64,000 nt of DNA from Shuttleworthella satelles DSM 14600 (GCF_000160115.1 NZ_GG665867.1:610053-674052), one strand, 5' to 3'. Shown: positions 1 to 8,232, counted from the stretch's first letter. The notes: generated from the letters alone by a model not told the origin. Made by a program: numbers and translations.

Positions 1-476
1 AAGGCCAGCGCGCAGTCTAAGGATTCTCTGGAGGAGCGGCGGTGCTGCCTGCCCTCGTAGAGGAAGGGCATAATGACTGTGATGCGATGAGCCTTGCCCT
101 CAACTGCGGCGATGATACGCTTTAAATCAGAGTAGTGGTCATCGGGAGACATGTGGTTGCACTCGCCGCACATGTCGTAAGTCAGACTGTGGTTGGTGAC
201 GTCGACCATGATATAGAGGTCTAAGCCGCGCACGGATTGCTCGATGGTACCCTTGGCTTCACCGGAGCCGAAGCGGGGGGTGTGAGCTTTGACAATATAG
301 CTTCCCTCCGTGTAGACGGGTTCTTCATTGCTGTTGGCGCGCTCTGAATCCCTCTCCTGGCGCCAGGTGGTCAGCCAGCGGTTGATCCGGTCTCCGATAT
401 CAGTGCAGCTCTTGAGGGGGATGACTCCCAGGGGTGCGACCGGGTTGCTCTCCAGTAACAGCTTGTCATTTGGCAT
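1..476 (-). CDS. ribose-phosphate pyrophosphokinase-like protein (partial, C-terminus outside window)
   Basis: The first 158 codons are visible; the gene runs off the left edge. PRPP synthetases transfer pyrophosphate from ATP to ribose 5-phosphate in the cytoplasm, feeding purine, pyrimidine, NAD, His and Trp synthesis. The stretch MPFLYEGRQHRRSSRESLD (residues 136-154) resembles the catalytic flexible-loop region (Y-x-RQ-D/H-R) of PRPP synthetases. The N-terminal 60 residues look divergent from classical Prs, as in the longer clostridial variants, so this may be a second, atypical paralogue. The ATG at 474-476 has an AAGGAGAG site just upstream (481-488 on the complement). It lies 22 nt after the DnaI-like gene in the same direction, so it is probably the last visible gene of the dnaD-dnaI operon. 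Confidence 0.72.
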   Translation of the reverse strand, partial: MPNDKLLLESNPVAPLGVIPLKSCTDIGDRINRWLTTWRQERDSERANSNEEPVYTEGSYIVKAHTPRFGSGEAKGTIEQSVRGLDLYIMVDVTNHSLTYDMCGECNHMSPDDHYSDLKRIIAAVEGKAHRITVIMPFLYEGRQHRRSSRESLDCALA

Positions 477-498
477 TTTGCTCTCCTTATTGTTGGGT

Positions 499-1518
499 TT
501 ACGATTGCTCTATTTTCTTAAGGACACGGATATCCTGTCCGTAGAGCCGGATGAAAGAATAATTGCTGGCCAGGCGGGAGTAGACGCGGTCCGAATAGGT
601 ATCCCGCAGTTGACCCATATCCAGGTTGGAGGAAATCACGGTGGATTTCTTCCGCAGGAGGCGCTCGTTGACCACCTCAAAGAACTTGGAGTTGGTGAAG
701 GAATTATTCATCTCCGTGCCGAGATCGTCGATGATCAGCAGGTCACAGCTGAAAATGTTATCGGATTCCCTGCCGGCCTCCTCGTCGTGGCGGAAGGTGG
801 AAGCTTCAAAGGCCTTGAGCAATTGGAAGGCGGTGAAGTAGATTACCGAGTGCCCCTTTTGCATGAGCGCGTTAGCGATGCAGTTGGACAGAAAGGTCTT
901 TCCTATGCCGGGCATACCGATCAGCATTAGGTTACCACCATCTCTGTCGAAATTGTCCACATAAGAATGGCAGAAAGCAAGGGCCTCTTTGGCAATTTCG
1001 TAGGAAGATTTGCCGCTTCTGGGGTCAATTTGCTCTCTGGAGTAATAGTCGAGCCGGAAGAGGTCAAAATTCTCACTCTGAAAGCGGTCGGTCAGATTGG
1101 ACTGGGTATAGATCAGATCAATCGCCGCCTGCTTAAAACAGTGGCAGCGCCGGCCATTGATATAGCCGGTGTCCTGACAGTCAGGGCAATCATAGGGTGG
1201 GACCAGGTAATCGGAGGGATAGCCGGCCTCCTCCATCGTCTGTATTTTCTGTCGGCAGAGGTCTTTGATTTGCTCATGCAATGCCGATTTAGAGGGGGAG
1301 TTCTCCGAATCTGTCTCCCCGTCCGTCTCCCCGTTTTTTTTGATTCTGGCGCGGGCTGCCTGCATGCTGACAGAGCGGATCTGCTCGTCCAGATCACGCA
1401 GGAGGGGAAGCTTCTTGTAGAGCTCAGCTTGTCTGGCATCGATGATGCGCTGATTGCGGAACTGTTTCTGCTGGTATTCCCGCATCAGCTGGTCATACTG
1501 TGTGTTGGTCAGTGGCAT
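499..1518 (-). CDS. DnaI/DnaC-like replicative helicase loader ATPase
   Basis: This 339-residue AAA+ protein resembles DnaI/DnaC helicase loaders, which deliver the replicative helicase to single-stranded DNA at origins and restart sites. Visible elements are an acidic linker near residues 60-75, a Cys pair set CPDC...CHC (111-127) resembling the zinc-binding module of DnaI, Walker A GMPGIGKT (201-208), Walker B LLIIDD (260-265) and an SNLD sensor-like motif near residue 298. It follows the DnaD gene by 7 nt, the usual clostridial pairing of primosome genes. The ATG follows a GAGGAT site. The fold is clear; whether it should be named dnaC or dnaI depends on local convention. Confidence 0.88.
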   Translation of the reverse strand: MPLTNTQYDQLMREYQQKQFRNQRIIDARQAELYKKLPLLRDLDEQIRSVSMQAARARIKKNGETDGETDSENSPSKSALHEQIKDLCRQKIQTMEEAGYPSDYLVPPYDCPDCQDTGYINGRRCHCFKQAAIDLIYTQSNLTDRFQSENFDLFRLDYYSREQIDPRSGKSSYEIAKEALAFCHSYVDNFDRDGGNLMLIGMPGIGKTFLSNCIANALMQKGHSVIYFTAFQLLKAFEASTFRHDEEAGRESDNIFSCDLLIIDDLGTEMNNSFTNSKFFEVVNERLLRKKSTVISSNLDMGQLRDTYSDRVYSRLASNYSFIRLYGQDIRVLKKIEQS

Positions 1519-1525
1519 AGGATCC

Positions 1526-2623
1526 TCAGTTCTTGATCAGGGCGTCTTCTAAAGCTGCGATATCGTAGTTTCCCTGGGAGAAGTTATGGAAGCGGTTCTT
1601 CTTGCTGGCGGCTGTCTGCCCGCCGCCGGCCTGCGTCTGTCCGCCGGTCTTTTGGCTGTCAGAGGAGGTCTTCTTCTGTTCCATGTACCTTGCGTTCAGC
1701 TGCATGATGTCAGCGCGGCTGGATACGCCCTGGCGGTACCAGCTGTTTAAGATGCTGTTGGCATACTCGAAGCTGGGTCTGGAAATATTGGAAATGGTTC
1801 TGCGGCAGGCTTCCGCCACAATTTCCTCGTCGAATTTGAGGTCACAGACCCAATGCTGCAGATGCTCCTGCTCACTGGCGGCCATGGAGCGATTTTTGAT
1901 GCCGAACTCATTCATCACGGTCCGGTAGACAGAAGAGCGGATCTCGTTCTGCTTCTTGGCCTCCTGGGGATCGAGGATCTTCTTCTCAGCCCAGGAGAGA
2001 GCGATCCGATCCATATAGTAGATGGAGGAATGATTGTTATCAATACAGTATTCAATCAGGTATTCGATCAGCTCGGAAGAGAAGTGAAGGCTGTCCTTCC
2101 AATAGAGAATGGTCTCAATCTCCTTGTGGGTCAGGGGCCTGCCGAAGTAAGTCTGAGCGACATAGAGGAGCTCGCGGACACTTTCATCCGCGGAGAAGGC
2201 ATTGATCTGCTCGGGGCTGTAGGCAGGCCGATCATTGATGGAAGGATACTTTCCCGTACCAGGATCGATCACAGGGGCGACAGGGTCTGACATTCTGTCT
2301 GCGTCGAAAAGGACATTCTCTTTCTCCTGGAGATTGAGCATGCAGATCCCAGTCAGCTGATCCTTCGCGTTGTACTCCAGGCGCAGGATCAGGACGGACT
2401 CCCAGTAAGAGAGGGCCCGGCGCACATCCTTCTCCGTCAGATCCAGATGGTCGGCAATGCTTGGCAGAGACAGATCCATATGGCGGTCCTCCAGACAGCG
2501 GAGAAGATAGAGGTAGACCTTGACATACTCCCCGTTGGCATCCCTCATATAGCGGTCAATAAACGCGTTTGGAACGCAGGTCACCTGCCTGCCGTCGCTG
2601 GTATGGATCTTCACATCTGACAT
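1526..2623 (-). CDS. DnaD-domain primosome protein
   Basis: A 365-residue protein with an N-terminal winged-helix region (about residues 1-110, including a helix-turn-helix stretch LSLPSIADHLDLTEKDVRRAL) and C-terminal DnaB/DnaD-type helical domains. One of these is seen around residues 140-215 and a second around 230-300, ending in a low-complexity Gln/Gly/Lys tail (about 310-345). DnaD-like proteins remodel DNA and help recruit the helicase loader during replication initiation and restart. The gene sits 7 nt before the DnaI-like loader. Its ATG at 2621-2623 has an AAGGGAAG site upstream. The region just upstream carries a cluster of DnaA-box-like sequences, suggesting direct coupling to DnaA (inference). 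Confidence 0.85.
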   Translation of the reverse strand: MSDVKIHTSDGRQVTCVPNAFIDRYMRDANGEYVKVYLYLLRCLEDRHMDLSLPSIADHLDLTEKDVRRALSYWESVLILRLEYNAKDQLTGICMLNLQEKENVLFDADRMSDPVAPVIDPGTGKYPSINDRPAYSPEQINAFSADESVRELLYVAQTYFGRPLTHKEIETILYWKDSLHFSSELIEYLIEYCIDNNHSSIYYMDRIALSWAEKKILDPQEAKKQNEIRSSVYRTVMNEFGIKNRSMAASEQEHLQHWVCDLKFDEEIVAEACRRTISNISRPSFEYANSILNSWYRQGVSSRADIMQLNARYMEQKKTSSDSQKTGGQTQAGGGQTAASKKNRFHNFSQGNYDIAALEDALIKN

Positions 2624-2658
2624 GATAACTTCCCTTTTTTCCTTGAAACACGCCTGCG

Positions 2659-2664
2659 ATTATA
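2659..2664 (-). promoter_or_regulatory. extended -10 promoter for the dnaD operon
   Basis: Read on the minus strand the sequence is TGGTATAATC: a consensus TATAAT preceded by the TGn extension. The match at the -35 position 17 bp upstream is poor, as is usual for extended -10 promoters. The predicted transcript would start about 30 nt before the dnaD ATG. Confidence 0.55.
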
Positions 2665-2731
2665 CCATAGAGACAGGCGGTGAAAAAGGCGCAGAGCCCG
2701 GAAGAAAGAGGCTCCGCTCCAATTGTGCGTA

Positions 2732-2827
2732 TGTGGATAAATGCCTAAAAAGCCTATGGACAGGGGCAAAAAAATCCACACCGGCTGTGAATAAAAAGAG
2801 ACAGACAGGTGTGGAAGAGGTGGATAA
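2732..2827. promoter_or_regulatory. cluster of DnaA-box-like 9-mers between murC and dnaD
   Basis: Five sites resembling the DnaA box TTATCCACA (complement TGTGGATAA) lie within 96 bp: 2732-2740 TGTGGATAA (perfect), 2772-2780 AAATCCACA (opposite orientation, two mismatches), 2786-2794 TGTGAATAA (one mismatch), 2810-2818 TGTGGAAGA (two mismatches) and 2819-2827 GGTGGATAA (one mismatch). They sit upstream of the dnaD promoter and just past the murC stop codon. The sequence match is seen directly; DnaA binding is inferred. Confidence 0.5.
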
Positions 2828-2830
2828 GTC

Positions 2831-4207
2831 TTAGCGGAGCAAGTCCTCTCCAATCTGCACGACATTTCCGGCCCCCATGGTTATCAACAGGTCCCCGTCG
2901 ATAGAATTTTTCTTCAGATAGTCCTCAATTTCCTCGAAAGAAGGAAAATAGAGACAGTCGACGCCGGCGGCGTCCAGCCGTTTCTTGATATCCAGGGAGC
3001 TGACGCCGTAAATATCCTGTTCTCTGGCCGCATAGATATCGGCCAGGATGACCTGGTCCGCGGCGGAAAGGGCGTCGGCAAAGTCCTCTAAGAAGGCCTT
3101 GGTTCTGGTATAGGTGTGGGGCTGGAATACGACGACAATGCGCTTGTGCGGATAGTTCTTGGCGGCTGCTAATGAGGCGCGGATCTCTGTGGGGTGGTGG
3201 GCGTAATCGTCGATGACGGTAGCCCCATGGAATTTTCCCTTATATTGGAAGCGGCGGTCTGCTCCGTGGAACTTGGCAAAGCCCTCCCGGATCTCTTCTT
3301 CGCTCAGGCCCATGCGGTGAGCGACCGCCAGGACGGAGAGGGCGTTGCCGATGTTATGGCGGCCCGGCACATGCAGCCGGATCAGAGGAAGGGTCTGCTG
3401 GCGAAAATGGGGAATGAAGCTGGCACAGCCGAAGTGATCATAACTGATCTGGCTGGGATACCAGTCGCAGCTGTCGTCGAAACCATAGGTCTGCACATCG
3501 GATTTGACGTCGGCGACCAGAGACTGCCAGTCATTGATTTCACCGTTGATGACGAGCAGACCCTTGTCGGCCGTGTTCTCGGCAAAGCGCTTAAAGGAGC
3601 GGCGGATATCGTCCAAATCCTTGAAGAAGTCCAGATGTTCTGCCTCAATGTTTAAGATGACACTGTACTTGGGGTAAAACTCCAAAAAGGAGTTGGTGTA
3701 TTCGCAGGCCTCGGCGACGAAACGGTCAGAGTTTCCCACATGGACATTGGAGTGGATGGCGTCTAAGATACCGCCGACAGAGATGGTGGGCTTCTGATCG
3801 GACTCTAAAAGGAGCATGGACATCATGGATGTGCTTGTGGTCTTGCCGTGCGTTCCCGCGATGGCGATGGACTCCGGGTAGTGGCTCATGATCTGTCCCA
3901 GGAGCTGGGCCCGGGTCAGCATGGGCTTTTTGCTGGCGCTTGCGGCAATCCATTCGGGGTTATCCGGGGAGATGGCGGCCGTGTAGACGAAGCAGTCGAT
4001 GTCGTCCGTGACATTGGCGGCGGACTGGGGACAGGCAATCTTCGCGCCCAGGGAAGACAGGTGTTCTGTGATCGCGGAGGGAGACCGGTCGGAGCCGGAA
4101 ACCGTGAAGTGACGGTCCAGCAGGATCTCAGCCAAACCGCTCATGCTGATGCCGCCGATGCCAATGAAATGGACATGTATCGGCTGTGTAAAGTCAATCT
4201 GAAACAT
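2831..4207 (-). CDS. murC: UDP-N-acetylmuramate--L-alanine ligase
   Basis: A 458-residue cytoplasmic Mur ligase that adds L-alanine to UDP-MurNAc at the expense of ATP, the first peptide step of peptidoglycan precursor synthesis. The N-terminus has the Rossmann-type motif HFIGIGGISMSGLA (residues 14-27), the ATP-binding loop GTHGKTTSTSMM near residue 118, a conserved HxxN-type motif (GRHNIGNALS, near 286) and the C-terminal YAHHPTEI motif (near 343). Length is normal for MurC. It is transcribed away from rpmG and toward dnaD. Its own promoter lies at 4242-4269 and an AAGAGGTG site precedes the ATG. Confidence 0.97.
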   Translation of the reverse strand: MFQIDFTQPIHVHFIGIGGISMSGLAEILLDRHFTVSGSDRSPSAITEHLSSLGAKIACPQSAANVTDDIDCFVYTAAISPDNPEWIAASASKKPMLTRAQLLGQIMSHYPESIAIAGTHGKTTSTSMMSMLLLESDQKPTISVGGILDAIHSNVHVGNSDRFVAEACEYTNSFLEFYPKYSVILNIEAEHLDFFKDLDDIRRSFKRFAENTADKGLLVINGEINDWQSLVADVKSDVQTYGFDDSCDWYPSQISYDHFGCASFIPHFRQQTLPLIRLHVPGRHNIGNALSVLAVAHRMGLSEEEIREGFAKFHGADRRFQYKGKFHGATVIDDYAHHPTEIRASLAAAKNYPHKRIVVVFQPHTYTRTKAFLEDFADALSAADQVILADIYAAREQDIYGVSSLDIKKRLDAAGVDCLYFPSFEEIEDYLKKNSIDGDLLITMGAGNVVQIGEDLLR

Positions 4208-4241
4208 AGGGCACCTCTTCTCTAGTCATATGATTGTCTTC

Positions 4242-4269
4242 ATTATATACGAAGCCTTTCTTTTTTCAA
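4242..4269 (-). promoter_or_regulatory. promoter for murC
   Basis: On the minus strand TTGAAA (4264-4269) is separated by 16 bp from TATAAT (4242-4247), about 35 nt upstream of the murC ATG. Confidence 0.65.
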
Positions 4270-4310
4270 TTTTGAATGGGGAGCTTCCCCGCCTCCCCGG
4301 CAGAAATAGA

Positions 4311-4340
4311 TTGACGCGGCTTTCCCCTCTATGCTATATT
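4311..4340 (+). promoter_or_regulatory. promoter for rpmG-secE-nusG
   Basis: TTGACG (4311-4316), an 18-bp spacer and TATATT (4335-4340), about 112 nt upstream of rpmG. The leader that follows contains a small hairpin (TTCGGG...CCCGAA, about 4379-4400) and a second weaker TTGACG at about 4411. Confidence 0.55.
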
Positions 4341-4452
4341 ATTTTGGCGATGGAAGAGCGTCTTTTTTTTATGTCTATTTTCGGGTACTTTCCGCCCGAA
4401 GGACAGGAATTGACGCGACAGCATACTCTTAATGAAATTGGAGGTAGAAGTT

Positions 4453-4602
4453 GTGCGCACAAGAATAACATTGGCATGCACAGAATGCCAGAGACGGAAC
4501 TACAACACGACCAAGGATAAGAAGACGCATCCCGATCGTGTTGAGACCAAGAAGTATTGCCCCTTCTGCAAGAGACACACTCTGCACAAAGAGACAAAAT
4601 AA
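4453..4602 (+). CDS. rpmG: 50S ribosomal protein L33
   Basis: A 49-residue L33 of the large ribosomal subunit, beginning at a GTG codon behind GGAGGTAG (4440-4447). The CxxC (CTEC, residues 9-12) and CPFC (36-39) pairs show a zinc-ribbon form of L33. The [15 protein letters not shown] core is typical of the bacterial family. It heads the rpmG-secE-nusG transcript, the standard Bacillota order. Confidence 0.96.
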   Translation: MRTRITLACTECQRRNYNTTKDKKTHPDRVETKKYCPFCKRHTLHKETK

Positions 4603-4620
4603 TCTCAGCTAGGAGACGCT

Positions 4621-4827
4621 ATGGCAAATGAATCAAAGTCCAAGACCGGTTTTTGGACAGGAATCAAGCATGAATTCTCTAAGATTACATGGCCCTCAAT
4701 CAACCAGGTGTCCAGAGAATCGGTAGCGGTCGTTGTGACCAGCGTTATCACTGCCGCAATTATTGTGGCTGTCGATTTCGTTGTCCACTTCGGGCTTAAT
4801 TTTCTGGTGAATTTCAATCTGAAGTGA
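4621..4827 (+). CDS. secE: preprotein translocase subunit SecE
   Basis: A 68-residue protein with the short Gram-positive SecE layout: a soluble amphipathic segment containing the KITWPSINQVSRESV motif (residues 21-35) and one transmembrane helix (about 36-58). SecE clamps SecY in the plasma membrane translocon. It lies between rpmG (18 nt gap) and nusG (30 nt gap). Confidence 0.96.
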   Translation: MANESKSKTGFWTGIKHEFSKITWPSINQVSRESVAVVVTSVITAAIIVAVDFVVHFGLNFLVNFNLK

Positions 4828-4857
4828 TAGCTGTAAGGCTGTACAAGGAGGAGAGAA

Positions 4858-5391
4858 TTGGCAACTCGGCACGATACGGAACCACACTGGTATGTGGCAC
4901 ACACCTATTCGGGGTATGAGAACAAGGTGAAGGCTGATATTGAGAAGACGGTAGCGAACCGTCATCTGCAAGATCAGATCCTCGAGGTTATGGTCCCCAT
5001 GCAGGATGTCGTAGAAGTGAAGAACGGCGTCCGCAAGACTGTCTCCAAGAAGATTTTTCCCGGCTATGTTCTGATCAACATGTATATGAATGACGATACC
5101 TGGTATGTCGTACGCAACACCAGAGGCGCGACCGGCTTTGTCGGCCCCGGATCCGATCCTGTCCCTCTGACTGAGAGAGAAATGAGCAAGATGGGAATTC
5201 ATACCGAAAATATTGAGGTCGACTTCGGCGTTGGCGATACGGTCAGCGTGATCGGAGGCGCCTGGAAGGATACGGTCGGTGTCGTTCAGGCGATGAACCC
5301 CAATAAACAGAGTCTCACCATTAACGTTGAGCTCTTTGGCCGTGAGACGCCGGTTGAAATCAGTTTCACGGACGTTCAGAAAATGAATTAA
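4858..5391 (+). CDS. nusG: transcription termination/antitermination factor NusG
   Basis: A 177-residue NusG with the N-terminal NGN domain (HWYVAHTYSGYENKVK, residues 10-25, and FPGYVLINM near 69) and the C-terminal KOW domain (from about residue 120, with GDTVSVIGGAWKDTVGVV). NusG binds RNA polymerase and modulates pausing, Rho action and transcription-translation coupling. The start is TTG at 4858, chosen because AAGGAGGAG (4845-4853) sits at the correct distance. The length matches the family. It is followed 15 nt later by rplK. Confidence 0.97.
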   Translation: MATRHDTEPHWYVAHTYSGYENKVKADIEKTVANRHLQDQILEVMVPMQDVVEVKNGVRKTVSKKIFPGYVLINMYMNDDTWYVVRNTRGATGFVGPGSDPVPLTEREMSKMGIHTENIEVDFGVGDTVSVIGGAWKDTVGVVQAMNPNKQSLTINVELFGRETPVEISFTDVQKMN

Positions 5392-5406
5392 GGAGGCATT
5401 TCCAAA

Positions 5407-5832
5407 ATGGCAAAGAAAATTGAAGGATATATCAAGCTTCAGATCCCCGCGGGCAAGGCAACCCCTGCCCCCCCCGTAGGACCCGCGCTTGGTCAGCACG
5501 GAGTGAACATTGTAGAGTTCACCAAGCAGTTCAACGCGAAGACAGCGAACATGGGTGATACCATCGTCCCCGTTGTTATCACTGTCTACACTGACAGAAG
5601 TTTCTCATTTATCACCAAGACCCCTCCGGCTGCGGTCATGATCAAGAAGGCCTGCGGAATCGCGAAGGCGTCCGGCGAGCCCAACAAGAACAAGGTCGCC
5701 AAGATCACCAGGGCGCAGGTTCAGGAGATCGCTGAGACCAAGATGCCCGATCTGAACGCTGCGGATATTGAGGCTGCAATGTCTATGATCGCGGGTACCG
5801 CGCGCAGTATGGGAATTGAGATTGTTGACTGA
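5407..5832 (+). CDS. rplK: 50S ribosomal protein L11
   Basis: A 141-residue L11, part of the GTPase-associated centre where EF-Tu and EF-G dock. The N-terminal domain has [20 protein letters not shown] (residues 9-28), the PxxPP thiostrepton-region prolines; the C-terminal RNA-binding domain begins near residue 75. Length is standard. RBS AAGGAGG (5391-5397) partly overlaps the nusG stop. Confidence 0.98.
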   Translation: MAKKIEGYIKLQIPAGKATPAPPVGPALGQHGVNIVEFTKQFNAKTANMGDTIVPVVITVYTDRSFSFITKTPPAAVMIKKACGIAKASGEPNKNKVAKITRAQVQEIAETKMPDLNAADIEAAMSMIAGTARSMGIEIVD

Positions 5833-5989
5833 CCCCCGTTTGGTTCGCGGCTAAGTCGCGGGTCATAAGAGGCCGGAGGGCAGTTTTATAACCAGGGGAT
5901 GACGGCAGATTGAAGGAAAGCGGTTTGCTGTCTTTACAAGAGAATTTGTGGGAGGGGATCTTCTCCCGCTACTACCACAGGAGGTAATC
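5833..5989 (+). other. rplK-rplA spacer, possible L1-responsive leader
   Basis: This spacer of 157 nt is long for rplK-rplA, which are usually nearly adjacent. It has a GTGGGAG...CTCCC...CCAC stem (about 5948-5978) immediately before the AGGAGG site of rplA, which would place the rplA ribosome binding site next to a hairpin. L1 autoregulates its operon by binding mRNA in other bacteria; that this stem is an L1 site is only a guess. No promoter of good quality was seen. Confidence 0.3.
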
Positions 5990-6682
5990 ATGAAGAGAGG
6001 TAAGAGATATCAGGAGGCCGTCAAGAGCTACGATAAGACGGTAGAGCTTGATAAGGCGGAGGCGATCAGCCAGGTTAAGAAGAACGCGACCGCCAAGTTC
6101 GATGAGACCATTGAAGTTCACATCCGCACCGGTTGTGACGGTCGTCACGCGGAGCAGCAGATCCGTGGAGCGGTTGTACTCCCCCACGGTACCGGCAAGA
6201 CCGTTCGCGTCCTGGTATTTGCCAAGGGTGACAAGGCTGAGGAAGCGACAGCCGCAGGAGCTGATTTCGTTGGAGCTGAGGACCTGCTCCCCAGGATCCA
6301 GAACGAGGGATGGCTCGATTTCGACGTTGTTGTAGCTACCCCGGACATGATGGGCGTTGTAGGACGTCTCGGCCGTGTCCTCGGACCAAAGGGTTTAATG
6401 CCAAACCCCAAGGCCGGAACCGTTACGATGGATGTCACCAAGGCAGTCAACGACATCAAGGCAGGTAAGATCGAGTACCGCCTTGACAAGGCCAATATTA
6501 TTCACGTGCCGATCGGGAAGGCTTCCTTCACCGATGAGCAGTTAGCGGACAACTTCCAGAGCTTAATGGACGCAATCGTCAAGGCAAGACCCTCAAGCCT
6601 GAAGGGTCAGTATCTGAAGAGTGTGACTCTTGCGCCTACCATGGGGGCCGGCGTCAAGGTAAACACGACACAGTTTGCCTGA
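5990..6682 (+). CDS. rplA: 50S ribosomal protein L1
   Basis: A 230-residue L1, the mobile stalk protein next to the ribosomal E site and usually the translational repressor of its own operon. Seen are [16 protein letters not shown] at the N-terminus, the rRNA-binding region around residues 35-45, and [17 protein letters not shown] (about 124-140). The ATG at 5990 has a perfect AGGAGG (5979-5984). An upstream in-frame start at 5948 would add 14 residues not typical of the family and has no proper RBS. Confidence 0.97.
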   Translation: MKRGKRYQEAVKSYDKTVELDKAEAISQVKKNATAKFDETIEVHIRTGCDGRHAEQQIRGAVVLPHGTGKTVRVLVFAKGDKAEEATAAGADFVGAEDLLPRIQNEGWLDFDVVVATPDMMGVVGRLGRVLGPKGLMPNPKAGTVTMDVTKAVNDIKAGKIEYRLDKANIIHVPIGKASFTDEQLADNFQSLMDAIVKARPSSLKGQYLKSVTLAPTMGAGVKVNTTQFA

Positions 6683-6685
6683 GGA

Positions 6686-6714
6686 TTGACACCATATACA
6701 ATTCCAGTTATAAT
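6686..6714 (+). promoter_or_regulatory. promoter for rplJ-rplL
   Basis: TTGACA (6686-6691), a 17-bp spacer and TATAAT (6709-6714): a full consensus sigma-A promoter starting just after the rplA stop codon. It drives the L10 leader and rplJL. Confidence 0.85.
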
Positions 6715-6724
6715 GCGTAAGCAT

Positions 6725-6850
6725 CTTTACCGAAGACAGCAGGTGCCGCAAGGCGTAACGTAGATCGACCTGCCGAGGAGGACGACGAACACAGCCTGTC
6801 TGTGATACGTAGGATCATCTGCCTCACTGTCTTAGGACGGTGAGGTTTTT
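6725..6850 (+). ncRNA. L10 ribosomal protein leader with terminator
   Basis: The transcript leader contains the characteristic sequence of the L10 leader RNA: ACCGAAGACAGCAGGTGCCG (6730-6749), the CAAGGC segment, and the pairing partner CCTGCCGAGGAGG (6770-6782). It is followed by a 10-bp stem CCTCACTGTC/GACGGTGAGG (6822-6845, loop TTAG) and five T residues. In Bacillota the L10(L12)4 complex binds this leader to control rplJL expression; the hairpin plus U-run is the expected attenuator. The match is by recognition, not by covariance search. Confidence 0.82.
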
Positions 6851-6895
6851 CGGTTTATGTCGCAAGTTGAAATCTAATAAGGAGGAAACCAATAC

Positions 6896-7540
6896 ATGGC
6901 AAAAGTAGAGTTAAAACAGCCGATCGTTCAGGAAATCGCCGACAGCATTCAGGACGCAGCTTCTGTTGTTGTGGTTGATTACCGTGGCTTGACGGTCGCT
7001 GAAGATACTGAGCTGCGTAAGGACCTGAGAGAAGCGGGCGTTACTTACAAGGTCTACAAGAACACCATGGTCAGATTCGCGATCAAGGATACTGATTTCG
7101 CGGGCCTGGCAGATGCTCTCGAGGGACCCAACGCGATCGCGATCTCCAGGGACGACGCAACCGCCGCCGCGCGCGTACTTGCCAACTTCGCCAAGAAGGC
7201 TCCCAAGCTTGAGCTGAAGGCCGGCGTTGTCGAGGGCAAGTTCTGCGACGCGGAGGAGATTCAGGCAATCGCGTCCGTACCTTCAAGAGACGAGCTCATC
7301 TCCAGATTGCTGGGCAGCTTCCAGGCTCCTGTCACCAACCTGGCCCGCGTTCTCAATCAGATCGCGGAGAAGGGCGGCGAGGCAGTTGCCGAAGAGCCTG
7401 CTGAGGCAGCAGCCGAGACTCCTGCAGAAGAGCCCGCTGAGGCAGCAGCGGAGGCTCCCGCCGAAGAGCCCGCTGAGGCAGCAGCCGAAGCTCCCGCAGA
7501 AGAGCCCGCTCAGGCAGCAGCGGAGACCCCTGCAGAGTAA
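6896..7540 (+). CDS. rplJ: 50S ribosomal protein L10 with a repetitive acidic C-terminal extension
   Basis: L10 anchors L7/L12 dimers at the stalk base. Residues 1-160 form the normal protein (VVVDYRGLTVAEDTELR near 22-38, then the L12-binding C-terminal helix with LLGSFQAPVTNLARVL near 139-154). Residues about 161-214 are an added tail of Glu, Pro and Ala made of four 12-residue units (EEPAEAAAE(T/A)PA). The family is usually about 165-175 residues, so this protein is about 45 longer. RBS AAGGAGGAAA (6880-6889) precedes the ATG. The tail would extend beyond the L12-binding helix and may be flexible. Confidence 0.95.
   Translation: MAKVELKQPIVQEIADSIQDAASVVVVDYRGLTVAEDTELRKDLREAGVTYKVYKNTMVRFAIKDTDFAGLADALEGPNAIAISRDDATAAARVLANFAKKAPKLELKAGVVEGKFCDAEEIQAIASVPSRDELISRLLGSFQAPVTNLARVLNQIAEKGGEAVAEEPAEAAAETPAEEPAEAAAEAPAEEPAEAAAEAPAEEPAQAAAETPAE
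7391..7534 (+). repeat. four tandem 36-bp coding repeats at the rplJ 3' end
   Basis: Units begin at 7391, 7427, 7463 and 7499, each exactly 36 bp and starting GAAGAGCC(T/C)GCT. Differences are mostly synonymous or Ala/Thr swaps, indicating recent in-frame duplication inside a ribosomal protein gene. Confidence 0.9.
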
Positions 7541-7609
7541 TTGCGCGTTGATGCGTGCGCTTTGAATCAGAAAATACTGTGATCATCAATATTTATGGAG
7601 GAAATAAAA

Positions 7610-7984
7610 ATGGCTAAGTTAACGACGGAAGAGTTTATCGAGGCGATCAAGGAGCTTTCTGTGCTCGAGCTTAACGATCTTGTTAAGGCTTGCGAGGAGG
7701 AGTTCGGTGTATCCGCAGCGGCTGGCGTTGTTGTCGCAGCTGGCGGCGCTGCCGGCGCGGCCGCTGAGGAGAAGACAGAGTTCGATGTAGAGCTGACTTC
7801 TATCGGCGCCAATAAGATCAAGGTCATCAAGGTTGTCCGTGATGCTCTGGGTCTTGGTCTCAAGGAGGCTAAGGAGGCTGTTGAGGCAGCTCCCAAGGTG
7901 CTCAAGGAGGGCGTTTCCAAGGAAGAGGCTGAGGAGCTCAAGACGAAGTTCGAGGCTGAGGGCGCTACGGTTACCCTTAAGTAA
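7610..7984 (+). CDS. rplL: 50S ribosomal protein L7/L12
   Basis: A 124-residue L7/L12. An N-terminal dimerisation domain ([20 protein letters not shown], residues 1-20) is followed by an Ala/Gly/Val hinge (about 38-57) and a C-terminal factor-binding domain with [20 protein letters not shown] (residues 73-92). It recruits translational GTPases. The ATG at 7610 is chosen because GGAGGA (7597-7602) lies at normal distance; an in-frame ATG at 7595 would overlap that site. It is 69 nt after rplJ in the same transcript. Confidence 0.97.
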   Translation: MAKLTTEEFIEAIKELSVLELNDLVKACEEEFGVSAAAGVVVAAGGAAGAAAEEKTEFDVELTSIGANKIKVIKVVRDALGLGLKEAKEAVEAAPKVLKEGVSKEEAEELKTKFEAEGATVTLK

Positions 7985-8232
7985 GAGGCTTCACTTCTAT
8001 CATTCGACACAGGGGACGGAGCAGATGTCTGCCGGAGATCCCGTTCCTATGCAGAGAAAGGGCTGCAGTTCACCGCGTGTGGGCTGCGGCTTTTTTGATG
8101 GAAGGGAGTACCCTTTTTCTGGTGGCTTTTCTGATGCTTCTCCCTGATTTACTTGCTTGCTTCTCAGGTCGAAAATTGACGTGCCGGAAGTCTGACCGAA
8201 AAATCGCCGGAAAACTGGTCGAAAATTGCCGG

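Noticed and set aside
2624-2830. Chromosomal origin of replication
   Set aside because: DnaA boxes are present, but no dnaA, dnaN or clear AT-rich unwinding element lies nearby; a regulatory role is simpler.
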